Assembly (NCBI GenBank): GCA_019414565.1
Contig: DXLU01000031.1
Coordinates: 134,666 to 198,665 of the forward strand
Origin: Collinsella sp.
GTDB lineage: Bacteria; Actinomycetota; Coriobacteriia; Coriobacteriales; Coriobacteriaceae
Direction of reading: 5' to 3'
DNA length: 64,000 bases
The first letter of the stretch is position 1. Every line of letters starts with the position of its first letter. The notes beneath the pieces are model-generated. The model was not told the DNA's origin and did not search any database. It was given only the letters and a program-made list of their open reading frames with translations. A program made the translations under genes and the position numbers. This document shows, in pieces, positions 36,055 to 43,261 of this stretch.

Positions 36055-36751
36055 TGCCGCTAAGCCACGCATCCTCCTGGTCGAAGATGACCTGACCGTT
36101 CAAAACCTCGTTTCGACCGCGCTTGACCTCCACGGCTATGTCGTGAGCAAGGTTTGCAACGGCCAGGCCGCCATCATGGATGCGGTGTCGCACGGCCCCA
36201 GCCTCATCATGCTCGACCTCGGCCTTCCCGACATTGACGGTATCGAGGTCATCACGAAGATCCGAAGCTGGTCGGCAGTCCCCATTATCGTCATTTCGGC
36301 GCGCACCGAAGATTCCGACAAGATTGCAGCGCTTGACGCCGGGGCAGACGACTACCTCACCAAGCCCTTTTCTGTGGATGAGTTGCTCGCGCGCGTCCGC
36401 GCGAATTTGAGGCGCTCCTCGATGGCGTCGAGTGAGTCGACAGAAGCGAGCACGTTCGACAACGGTCCGCTGCATATCGACTACGCCGCGGGATACGCGA
36501 CGAAAGACGGACGCGAGCTCTCGCTCACCCCAACCGAGTACAAATTGCTCATCCTTCTGGCGAAAAACGTCGACAAGGTGCTCACCCACACCTTCATCAC
36601 CCGCGAGATATGGGGCACGAGCTGGGACAGCGATCTGGCGAGCCTGCGCGTGTTCATGCGCACCCTGCGCAAGAAGATCGAGGCAGACCCCTCTCACCCT
36701 AAGATGATTCAGACGCACATGGGTGTCGGGTACCGCATGCAGCGTCTCTAG
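36047..36751 (+). CDS. kdpE: KDP operon response regulator KdpE
   Basis: A 234-residue OmpR-type regulator phosphorylated by KdpD and activating kdpFABC. The receiver domain has the acidic pair (LLVEDDL), phospho-Asp (IMLDLGLPDIDG), Thr/Ser switch (VISART) and Lys (YLTKPFSVDELLARVRANLR). The DNA-binding domain (about 135-234) ends RVFMRTLRKKIEAD and MGVGYRMQRL. The ATG at 36047 overlaps the last 8 nt of kdpD (ATGAATAA), implying coupling; GAGGAG lies upstream. Confidence 0.97.
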   Translation: MNNAAKPRILLVEDDLTVQNLVSTALDLHGYVVSKVCNGQAAIMDAVSHGPSLIMLDLGLPDIDGIEVITKIRSWSAVPIIVISARTEDSDKIAALDAGADDYLTKPFSVDELLARVRANLRRSSMASSESTEASTFDNGPLHIDYAAGYATKDGRELSLTPTEYKLLILLAKNVDKVLTHTFITREIWGTSWDSDLASLRVFMRTLRKKIEADPSHPKMIQTHMGVGYRMQRL

Positions 36752-36765
36752 CCCACCCCACAAAA

Positions 36766-36832
36766 AGTTGCAGTGGAATACGGAGTAGATAAGGCCTTTG
36801 ACAGCCAAAACAGTCCGCATTTCACCGCAACT
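36766..36832 (+). repeat. 67-bp inverted-repeat element, family C, copy 2 (kdpE side)
   Basis: About 62 of 67 bases match copy 1 (28352-28418), in the same orientation. It starts 15 nt past the kdpE stop and may also terminate kdpDE. Confidence 0.85.
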
Positions 36833-36889
36833 GATTTAACGATACCCAAAAATACTCTTCAGCTCGCCTCGCTCGCGCTCAAATGCGCA

Positions 36890-36930
36890 AAGCGCCCCGC
36901 GAACGAATGCCCGCGGGACGCTTTGATGTC
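36890..36930 (-). terminator. Terminator of the FeoB-associated gene
   Basis: The stem AAAGCG-CCCGCG / CGCGGG-CGCTTT lies a few nt past the stop at 36937. Confidence 0.65.
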
Positions 36931-36936
36931 CGGGCC

Positions 36937-37137
36937 TTATTTGATACCGCGACCCAAGTCTTCGGCGATTTTGTCCACGCCCTTAAGTGCGGCGCAGGTC
37001 TTTTTGTTGGAGCAATGCCCCGTGCAAACGCCACCTTGAGCGCAGTCGGCGCAGGTGCCCTTGCGATAAATGCGCACGCACACGGCGACAAACGCAATGG
37101 CGATAACGGCCAGCACAACAATATCGATAGGTGCCAT
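36937..37137 (-). CDS. FeoB-associated Cys-rich membrane protein
   Basis: A 66-residue protein with one N-terminal membrane helix (IDIVVLAVIAIAFVAVCVRI) followed by a Cys-rich tail (CADCAQGGVCTGHCSNKKTC). This matches the small FeoB-associated family. The helix and the CxxC/CxxxC cysteines suggest an iron- or Fe-S-binding accessory to ferrous iron uptake, as with FeoC-like partners. The ATG at 37137 follows GAGGAGG. It lies 238 nt downstream of feoB on the same strand, beyond the feoB terminator. Confidence 0.88.
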   Translation of the reverse strand: MAPIDIVVLAVIAIAFVAVCVRIYRKGTCADCAQGGVCTGHCSNKKTCAALKGVDKIAEDLGRGIK

Positions 37138-37187
37138 AGCAAGCCTCCTCTAGTTAACCACCACTTACTTTACCCCATTCTCCACCT

Positions 37188-37209
37188 GCCAAAAAGGGAC
37201 AGGTTTATT
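37188..37209 (+). repeat. Half REP-like element, CCTGCCAAAAAGGGACAGGT
   Basis: Shares the CCTGCCAAA half-stem and GGGACAGGT core with 9654-9685 (opposite strand). The matching right arm is degraded to TTTTGG. Confidence 0.5.
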
Positions 37210-37248
37210 TTGGTCGTTTTTATCTGCGGAAACGCCACATCTTAACTT

Positions 37249-37313
37249 CTGGTGCAAGGGGGTCAGGTTACTTTGCACCAACCTGGTGCAGATAAACCTG
37301 ACACCTTTGCACC
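37249..37313. repeat. REP-like double hairpin with GGTCAGG cores
   Basis: GGTGCAA-GGGGGTCAGGTTAC-TTTGCACC is followed head-to-head by GGTGCAGATAAACCTGACACC-TTTGCACC. Two adjacent stems each carry one core. It lies just past the feoB terminator and resembles 26205-26275. Confidence 0.7.
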
Positions 37314-37316
37314 AAA

Positions 37317-37347
37317 AAGCCCGAGTGTCGCTGGGACACCCGGGCTC
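37317..37347 (-). terminator. Intrinsic terminator of feoB
   Basis: On the minus strand the stem AGCCCGGGTGTC/GACACTCGGGCT is followed by TTTTT, 30 nt past the feoB stop. Confidence 0.88.
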
Positions 37348-37375
37348 GTGGAAAGGGGCTGATCCTTATTCGGAC

Positions 37376-39703
37376 TTAAGCGGAAACTGCAGCGGAAGCG
37401 GTGTTGGTCTCGTCCTCGTCGGTCCAAGCGTGCTTGGGCATGGGACGGAAGATCTGGAAGAGCATCGCAACCAGCAGAACGATGGCTACAACCGTCCAAA
37501 TACCAAACTGGCCAAGGACAAGCAGGTTGTAGAACTGGTTGATGAACAGGCCGATCACCCAGGCAAAGGCGCACTCGTAGCCGATGGCAATCGCGGTCCA
37601 CTTGCCGGAGTCCATCTGGTTGCGGATAGTGCCCATGGCGGCAAAGCACGGGGCGCACAGCAGGTTAAAGGCGCCAAAGGCAACGCAAGCGCCCATGGTG
37701 GGGAACATGCCCGCAAACGCGGTCCACAGGCTCGGGTCGGTCTCGGCGGCGTCGGCAACGGACAGCAGCGAGCCGGCGGTGGCGACGACGTTCTCCTTGG
37801 CGACAAGTCCAGAGACAGTCAGCGCGGTGGCCTGCCAGGTGCTAAAGCCGAGCGGGGCGAAGATCCAAGCGACCAGGTTGCCCAGCATGGCGAGCACGGA
37901 GTAGTCCATAAACTCCTCAGGGATGCCGTCCATCGCAGGCAGGAAGCCGAAGGAACCGTTGTAGCTACCAAAGTTGGAGAGGAACCAAACCACGACGGTG
38001 GACGCGAAGATGACCGTGCCGGCCTTCTTGATAAAGGCCCAGCAGCGCTCCCATACATGCAGCGCCCAAGAGCGGATTGCCGGGAAGTGATAGGCGGGAA
38101 GCTCCATAACGAACGGCGTCGGGCGACCGGCGAAGAGCTTGGTCTTCTTGAGCATGAGGCCCGAGGCGATGACGGCAAAGACGCCCAAGAAGTAGAACAG
38201 CGGGCTGATCCATGCGGCGGTGGTGGAAGAATCGCCGATGATGGAACCCATGAGCAGAGCGATGATCGGCAGCTTGGCGCCACAGGGAATGAACGTGGTG
38301 GTCATGACCGTCATGCGGCGGTCCTTCTCGTTCTCGATGGTCTTGGTGGCCATGACGCCGGGGACGCCGCAGCCCGAGGACACGAGCATGGGGATGAAGG
38401 ACTTACCGGACAGGCCAAAGCGGCGGAACACGCGGTCCATGATGAAGGCGACGCGGGCCATGTAGCCGCAGTCCTCCAAGAAAGACAGCATCACGAACAG
38501 CAGGAACATCTGCGGCACGAAGCCGAAGATGGCGCCCAGACCGCCGACGATACCGTCACAGACCAGCGAATCGACCAGGCCACCGTCCTCGGTGCCGCCC
38601 GCCACAAGGGCATCGTGCACCACGGTGGTAATACCCGGAACATAGGGGCCGTACTGTGCCGGGTCGACCGAGTCGGCGGCGTCACCCGCAGCCTCGACAG
38701 CTGCGTCGTAGGCGTCGCGGCCCTGGCCGAGCACATACCAACCGTCGGTGCCAAAGAGCTGGTCGTTGGTGAAGTCGGTCACCGTGCCGCCCAAGGTAGA
38801 GACGGCAATGTAGTACACGCAGAACATGATGACCACAAAGATCGGCAGGCCCAAGATACGGTTGGTAACCACACGGTCGATCTTCTCGGAGGTGCTCATC
38901 TTGGCCGGAGCCTTGGTGAGGCACTCGTCGATGATGTGGGCGATCACGCCGTAGCGCTCGCCGGTGATGATGGACTCGGCGTCGTCGTCGCAATCCTGCT
39001 CGCACTGGGCGACCAGCTGCTCGACGCGAGCGGCCTTCTCCTTAGTGAGGTTGATGAGCTTGCAGGCGTCCGCGTCGCGCTCGAACAGCTTGACGGCGTA
39101 GTAGCGACGCTTGTTGGCGGGAACGCTCGCCGGCAGATTGTTCTCGATGTGGTCCAGAACGTCCTCGATGGAGGAATCGAACTTGTGCTCCGGCACCTGG
39201 CCCTTGGAAGCAGCGGACTTCTTGACCTGCTCGAACAGCTCCGTGATGCCCTTGTTCTTAAGAGCCGAGATCATCATGACCGGGCAGCCGAGCTTCTTGG
39301 AGAGCTTGTCCGTGTCGATCTTATCGCCGTTCTTCTCGACCAAGTCGGCCATGTTGAGGGCGACGACCACGGGCAGGCCGGTCTCGATAACCTGAAGCGC
39401 CAGGTACAGGTTGCGCTCGAGGTTGGTGGCATCGACCACCTGGACGACGACATCGGGCTCGCCGCTCATGAGGTAGTCGCGCGAGCACTGCTCCTCGGGG
39501 CTGTAGGGGGAAAGCGAGTAGATGCCGGGGAGGTCCGTAATCGTGACGTTCTTGTCGCTTAGGAGCTTAGCTTCCTTTTTCTCAACCGTGACGCCGGGCC
39601 AGTTGCCAACGTAGCCGTTGGCGCCGGTGATCAGGTTGAAAAGCGTGGTCTTGCCGCAGTTGGGGTTACCCGCCAGCGCGACATGGATCTGAGAATCCGC
39701 CAT
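37376..39703 (-). CDS. feoB: Ferrous iron transport protein FeoB
   Basis: A 775-residue inner-membrane Fe2+ transporter. The N-terminal G domain has G1 GNPNCGKTTLFNLITG (residues 12-27), G3 DLPG and G4 NMAD. A GDI-like helical region follows. The membrane half (about 285-740) contains two Gate motifs, the first with the conserved Cys in FIPMLVSSGCGVPGVMATK. The start at 39703 follows GGAAGAAGG. Two feoA genes precede it and a FeoB-associated gene follows. The 123-nt gap to feoA carries a dyad likely to be an iron-regulator site, so feoB may have its own promoter. Confidence 0.97.
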   Translation of the reverse strand: MADSQIHVALAGNPNCGKTTLFNLITGANGYVGNWPGVTVEKKEAKLLSDKNVTITDLPGIYSLSPYSPEEQCSRDYLMSGEPDVVVQVVDATNLERNLYLALQVIETGLPVVVALNMADLVEKNGDKIDTDKLSKKLGCPVMMISALKNKGITELFEQVKKSAASKGQVPEHKFDSSIEDVLDHIENNLPASVPANKRRYYAVKLFERDADACKLINLTKEKAARVEQLVAQCEQDCDDDAESIITGERYGVIAHIIDECLTKAPAKMSTSEKIDRVVTNRILGLPIFVVIMFCVYYIAVSTLGGTVTDFTNDQLFGTDGWYVLGQGRDAYDAAVEAAGDAADSVDPAQYGPYVPGITTVVHDALVAGGTEDGGLVDSLVCDGIVGGLGAIFGFVPQMFLLFVMLSFLEDCGYMARVAFIMDRVFRRFGLSGKSFIPMLVSSGCGVPGVMATKTIENEKDRRMTVMTTTFIPCGAKLPIIALLMGSIIGDSSTTAAWISPLFYFLGVFAVIASGLMLKKTKLFAGRPTPFVMELPAYHFPAIRSWALHVWERCWAFIKKAGTVIFASTVVVWFLSNFGSYNGSFGFLPAMDGIPEEFMDYSVLAMLGNLVAWIFAPLGFSTWQATALTVSGLVAKENVVATAGSLLSVADAAETDPSLWTAFAGMFPTMGACVAFGAFNLLCAPCFAAMGTIRNQMDSGKWTAIAIGYECAFAWVIGLFINQFYNLLVLGQFGIWTVVAIVLLVAMLFQIFRPMPKHAWTDEDETNTASAAVSA

Positions 39704-39778
39704 TCAATCCTTCTTCCTTGTGTGCCCGCGCTGCTTTCTCCGCGCAGGCTGGATAATGTGCTTCAAAGATGCTGCATT

Positions 39779-39798
39779 AAGTTAGAAAAACCTAACTT
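39779..39798 (-). promoter_or_regulatory. Putative iron-regulator operator upstream of feoB
   Basis: The dyad AAGTTAG-N6-CTAACTT lies 76 nt before the feoB start. Its form resembles DtxR/IdeR boxes (TTAGGTTA-like halves). The assignment is inferred. Confidence 0.5.
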
Positions 39799-39826
39799 TA
39801 TCTGCAGAAATATACGTCGCGAGCCC

Positions 39827-40048
39827 TTACTGGACCTCGACGACGGCCGCCTCCTCCTTGCGGATGGAAAGCTCGTAGCCGCGCACGTTGATCTCGACCG
39901 GATCACCGAGCGGTGCAACCTTCACGACCTTGAACGAAGTGCCCTTGATGAGCCCCAGGTCCATAAGGTGGCGGCGAAGCGCACCCTCACCGTGAAGCTT
40001 GACGATGGTGGAGCTCTCGCCCACCTTAACGTCACCCAACGTCTTCAT
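39827..40048 (-). CDS. feoA: Ferrous iron transport protein FeoA (second copy in the operon)
   Basis: A 73-residue SH3-like cytoplasmic protein that acts with FeoB. Conserved features are the LGDVKVGESSTIVKLHGEG start, RRHLMDLGLIKGT centre and RGYELSIRKEEA end, the usual FeoA layout. It lies between the other feoA gene (40 nt upstream) and feoB. Divergence from its neighbour suggests distinct roles rather than recent duplication. Confidence 0.93.
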   Translation of the reverse strand: MKTLGDVKVGESSTIVKLHGEGALRRHLMDLGLIKGTSFKVVKVAPLGDPVEINVRGYELSIRKEEAAVVEVQ

Positions 40049-40087
40049 CCTCTTGTCCCCCTTTCGGTTTTTATGAAATGCTGCGGA

Positions 40088-40330
40088 CTAACCGACGGTC
40101 ATGATGTGCATGGCGACCTTGGTATCGATACCAAAGCGTGCGCCCAGCACGGTGACGATGATATTGGCACCACTCGAGCTCACCACGTGAACCTCACTGC
40201 CCTCGACAAAGCCGAGGTCCTTGAGGTGGTGCTTCATGTCCTCATTGCCCTTTACACGAGACACGTGCACGGTTTCGCCCGCTTTCACCATCGAAAGCGG
40301 CATGGCCGGCATCTGCGGTCCGCAAGACAT
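40088..40330 (-). CDS. feoA: Ferrous iron transport protein FeoA (first copy in the operon)
   Basis: An 80-residue FeoA-type SH3-like protein. It shows VKAGETVHVSRVKGNEDMKH, HLKDLGFVEGSEVHVVS and LGARFGIDTKVAMHI. The N-terminal extension (MSCGPQMPAMPLSM) has a Cys not seen in the second copy. It is first in the feo operon. A long dyad containing AAGTTAACC lies 44-97 nt upstream. Confidence 0.92.
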   Translation of the reverse strand: MSCGPQMPAMPLSMVKAGETVHVSRVKGNEDMKHHLKDLGFVEGSEVHVVSSSGANIIVTVLGARFGIDTKVAMHIMTVG

Positions 40331-40373
40331 GAGTGTGCTCCTAACGTCAGTTCGTCCTCAACATCGACGCAGC

Positions 40374-40427
40374 AAAAGTTAACCACGTCTATGTTCGCTA
40401 CAGTAAACTAGCACGTGGTTAACTTTT
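40374..40427 (-). promoter_or_regulatory. Long perfect dyad upstream of the feo operon
   Basis: The 15-bp arms AAAAGTTAACCACGT and ACGTGGTTAACTTTT are separated by 24 bp. The half-site AAGTTA is shared with the 39779 dyad. It could be two operator half-sites for an iron regulator flanking the promoter, or a hairpin. Confidence 0.5.
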
Positions 40428-40475
40428 TGGAAAGGGTCCCTATTCAGTTTTCGAAAAAGTTTCCCATATGAAACA

Positions 40476-40507
40476 GGTGTGACAAGGGGACAGCCCCTTT
40501 GTCACAT
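40476..40507. terminator. Hairpin past the HPr gene, GGGGACAG core
   Basis: The arms TGTGACAA-GGGG/CCCC-TTTGTCACA lie 9 nt past the HPr-like stop. It is a probable terminator with a core like that of the REP-like hairpins. Confidence 0.6.
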
Positions 40508-40515
40508 TGTTGCGT

Positions 40516-40764
40516 TTAGAGGGAGAGGTTTCTGATCGACGTGACACACGAGGCCTCGTCTACGCCCGAAATGCGGAAGATGATGTCCTCGCCGCACTCG
40601 CCGTAGAGAGCCATGAGCCCCATTACATCGCGGCCGTCGGTATGGCGATCGCCGATGCTGACCGATACGTTGCTACGATGCTTGGCAATTATGTCATAGA
40701 GCAGCGCAACCGGGCGGGCATGCAGTCCCAACGGATCTTTAATCGTCTTTGTAAACTCGACCAT
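40516..40764 (-). CDS. HPr-family phosphocarrier protein, regulatory Ser46 replaced by Asp
   Basis: An 82-residue HPr-like protein. The phospho-accepting His is in DPLGLHARPV (residues 10-19, equivalent to His15), so it could carry phosphate from enzyme I. The region aligned with the HPr kinase site, normally KSIMGVMSL, reads RDVMGLMAL, replacing Ser46 by Asp. The C-terminus is a few residues short. The ATG at 40764 follows GGGAGGGG. It stands alone, not beside ptsI, so it may be a regulatory or specialised paralogue. Family firm, role uncertain. Confidence 0.88.
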   Translation of the reverse strand: MVEFTKTIKDPLGLHARPVALLYDIIAKHRSNVSVSIGDRHTDGRDVMGLMALYGECGEDIIFRISGVDEASCVTSIRNLSL

Positions 40765-40861
40765 GTCCCCTCCCACGGCATCGCACATTCGGCCGGCAAA
40801 CCCAGCCACGTGGTAGTTATTGTAGCGTTAGATGCTTGTCGAGAGCTCCTCTGAACACCTC

Positions 40862-41081
40862 GTGGGCAAAAAGTGGCAAATATGAGTACTGTCACCAATT
40901 TAGTAGCAGCAAAATCGAGAGCAAATTGCCTCCTTTGAGCGATTCGAAGAGGTTGAAAGCCGTCAAACGCCCTTTAAAGGGGGTTATATAAATTGATTTT
41001 GAGCCCGTTTTTGCTCAGAACAGGCCGAAAAATATGTCACCTCTTTTGCAACAGTACTCATATTTGGCATTTTTTGACCAC
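40862..41081. mobile_element. 220-bp element with 31-bp terminal inverted repeats (MITE-like)
   Basis: The arms 40862-40892 and 41051-41081 are complementary with three mismatches (core CAAATATGAGTACTGT). The 158-bp interior has no credible gene. It fills most of the 421-nt gap between the HPr-like gene and the APC transporter. Size and design match 18283-18485, though the sequences differ. Confidence 0.6.
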
Positions 41082-41110
41082 GGGGTCCAAAACCATGCCC
41101 CAAAACACAA

Positions 41111-41138
41111 AAGGAGGGGCCTCGTAAGGCCCCTCCTT
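41111..41138 (-). terminator. Intrinsic terminator of the APC transporter
   Basis: AAGGAGGGGCC/GGCCCCTCCTT is followed on the minus strand by TTGTGTTTT. Confidence 0.85.
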
Positions 41139-41185
41139 AGGAAAGGGAATCGATTTATTCCACAGCTGTAGATTAATCCTAGCCG

Positions 41186-42649
41186 CTACTCCATCATGTC
41201 GAGGACGGAGGGGCGCAGCTCGCTCTCGGCGGCCTCGGGATCGGTCTCGCGCAGGCGGTTGATATAGCGGTTGTACCACATCACGGCAAGGCCCAGGAAG
41301 ACAACCACACCGCCAACGTTGTAGACCAGCGTCAGCCACAGCGGCTGATCGAGCGGGATGGTGCCGCAGACAAGCACAAAGCAGAAGACCACAAGCAGGA
41401 ATGCGGCAACGACCAGACCAAAGCTGCGCGAGCCCATGCGGAAGTCACGGGGAGCGGCGTCGAAGTTCTTGCGCAGCATAAAGTAGGCAAGCAGGATCAG
41501 CAGCGGCGGGAGCAGAGCAGTGGCAGCCGTCATGTTGGTGACGATCATGAGCAGGTCGTCGAGGTTACCAGATCCCAAGGCCGGGATGATCAGGATGGGG
41601 ACGACGATGGCGAACTGCAGCCAAGCGGCGCGGGCGGGAATGCCGTGCTCGTTGAGCTCGACGATCTTGCTACCAAAGACGCCCTTGGGGATCTCGGTGA
41701 AGAAGACCTTGATGGGAGCAGAGGTCCACATCATGAGGGAGCCCAGCGTGGCAGCGAGAAGGATCAGGCCAATGACGCGCGTGGACACTTCCATGGGAAT
41801 GCCAAAGTGGGCAAAGACAGCGCCGAATACGTCGAAGATACCGGTGGAGATGGCAACGCCGCCCTCGGGAATGAACAGGTTGACCAGCAGCGAAGCGCCT
41901 GCGTACAGAAGGCCGATGGTCAGGCCGGCGATAACGACGGTGCGCACGAAGGCCTTGACGCCGCCCTTAAGGTCGTTAAGGAACACGCCGACAGACTCAG
42001 CGCCGCCAACGCCCTGGATGATCCAGGCAAGCGTACCGAAGAAGCCCCACATAGTTGCGAAGTTGCTCATGTCGGGAGCCATGTTAGCGGGGGTAGGAGC
42101 CGTAGCGAACTCGACGCCGCCAAAGGCAGCAGCCAGGGACAGCAAGATGAACACGGCAGTCAGGCCGAGAGCCGCGGTCGAGCCGAAGGAGGAAATGGAG
42201 CCGATCCACTTAGCGCCCTTGGTCGAAACCCACGTGGCGATAGCAAAGACGACGATCTCGATAATGGTGATCCACAGCTGCGAAAGCTCTGCATTGGCAC
42301 CAAAGAACACGTAGCTCGCGTAGATGATGACGTTGGGCAGGACGGACGCAAAGTAGAACAGGTTAACGAACCAGTAGCTAAATGCCGTCAGGAACGCCCA
42401 GCGACCACCCATCGAGGTCTTAACCCATGCGTACACGCCAGACTCGGAGTCCCTGTTGAGGCCGACGAACTCAGCGGTAACCAGGGTATAGGGGACAAAG
42501 TACAAAAGCGTGGCGAAGAAGAACGACGGCGCAGCTGCCAAGCCGATGGCCGCGTTGTTGTTGATGATGTTCTTGATACCGAACACGGCGGCGACCGTCA
42601 TGCCCAGCAGAGCGAACGAACCGATCGTTCCTCGTTTTTCAGAGCTCAT
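41186..42649 (-). CDS. APC-superfamily amino-acid permease (YjeM-like)
   Basis: A 487-residue membrane transporter with about twelve to fourteen helices. The N-terminus GSFALLGMTVAAVFGIKNII is the APC first-helix motif. The segment GLNRDSESGVYAWVKTSMGG matches the conserved loop after helix 2, and FGTLAWIIQGVGGAESVGVF helix 6. The overall pattern resembles YjeM and glutamate/GABA-antiporter relatives. The ATG at 42649 follows GGGAGGG. It is downstream of ebgA-ebgC on the same strand with a 153-nt gap, so co-regulation is possible but not required. Substrate unknown. Confidence 0.86.
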   Translation of the reverse strand: MSSEKRGTIGSFALLGMTVAAVFGIKNIINNNAAIGLAAAPSFFFATLLYFVPYTLVTAEFVGLNRDSESGVYAWVKTSMGGRWAFLTAFSYWFVNLFYFASVLPNVIIYASYVFFGANAELSQLWITIIEIVVFAIATWVSTKGAKWIGSISSFGSTAALGLTAVFILLSLAAAFGGVEFATAPTPANMAPDMSNFATMWGFFGTLAWIIQGVGGAESVGVFLNDLKGGVKAFVRTVVIAGLTIGLLYAGASLLVNLFIPEGGVAISTGIFDVFGAVFAHFGIPMEVSTRVIGLILLAATLGSLMMWTSAPIKVFFTEIPKGVFGSKIVELNEHGIPARAAWLQFAIVVPILIIPALGSGNLDDLLMIVTNMTAATALLPPLLILLAYFMLRKNFDAAPRDFRMGSRSFGLVVAAFLLVVFCFVLVCGTIPLDQPLWLTLVYNVGGVVVFLGLAVMWYNRYINRLRETDPEAAESELRPSVLDMME

Positions 42650-42724
42650 AAGCCCTCCCAATCATCCGTTATATCTCATCTAAAACCGTCCGGACTGCAA
42701 GCGCAATCGTGGACGGCGCACCTG

Positions 42725-42771
42725 CTAAGGGGAATGGGGAAAAGGGAGTCAACAAAGCCATCCCCCTTAAC
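42725..42771 (-). terminator. Weak terminator-like hairpin past ebgC
   Basis: TTAAGGGGGATGG / CCATTCCCCTTA arms with one mismatch lie 32 nt past the ebgC stop. Confidence 0.45.
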
Positions 42772-42802
42772 GGCGCGAAGCAAACGTCCAAACGGACGAA
42801 TA

Positions 42803-43258
42803 CTACTTGTTGGGGAAGGAATAACCTTCAACCGTCACGTGCAGTACCACGACGCGGGGATCCGTGGCATCGGCCACGACACGGTAGGCCTCGTCGATCT
42901 CGACGACGGCAACGCCGCCGGCGGGAATCGTCACGGTCTCCCCCGTACCCTCAAAGCGCTCGCGATCGTCGATATCGCTGTAGGCGCGCGTGCAGGTAAG
43001 ATCCGTCTTGGAAGCCACCTCGACGGTCAGGTCGCCGTCGAGCGGGGCGAGCACGGCATGGTAGCGACGGTGACCGACCAGATCGGCGGTAGCTGCCTCG
43101 TGGGCGTTCACCCACCAGTACACCAACGAGTCGCCGATGGAGTACGCCACGTCGTGCTGCAGGTCGGCAACACCATCGAGCGCCTGGCCGGTGCGCATCC
43201 ACTTCTTGACAGACTTCATCTGAGCGTCGAAATCGGCGCGCGAGTTAAAGACATGCAT
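42803..43258 (-). CDS. ebgC: Beta-galactosidase small subunit, EbgC/YhcH type
   Basis: A 151-residue DUF386/YhcH-YjgK-YiaL cupin-like protein. Typical features are YSIGDSLVYWWVNAHEAAT, HRRYHAVLAPLDG and YSDIDDRERF. In E. coli EbgC binds EbgA and is needed for full beta-galactosidase activity; other family members handle sialic acid or 2,3-diketogulonate. Its start is 3 nt past the ebgA stop, with AAGGAGG inside the end of ebgA, so the two are translationally linked. The neighbour supports the Ebg role. Confidence 0.88.
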   Translation of the reverse strand: MHVFNSRADFDAQMKSVKKWMRTGQALDGVADLQHDVAYSIGDSLVYWWVNAHEAATADLVGHRRYHAVLAPLDGDLTVEVASKTDLTCTRAYSDIDDRERFEGTGETVTIPAGGVAVVEIDEAYRVVADATDPRVVVLHVTVEGYSFPNK

Positions 43259-43261
43259 GAC

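Noticed and set aside
37286..39562. Long plus-strand open frame opposite feoB
   Set aside because: Antisense shadow of feoB; low-complexity composition rich in Gly, Asp, His and Val.
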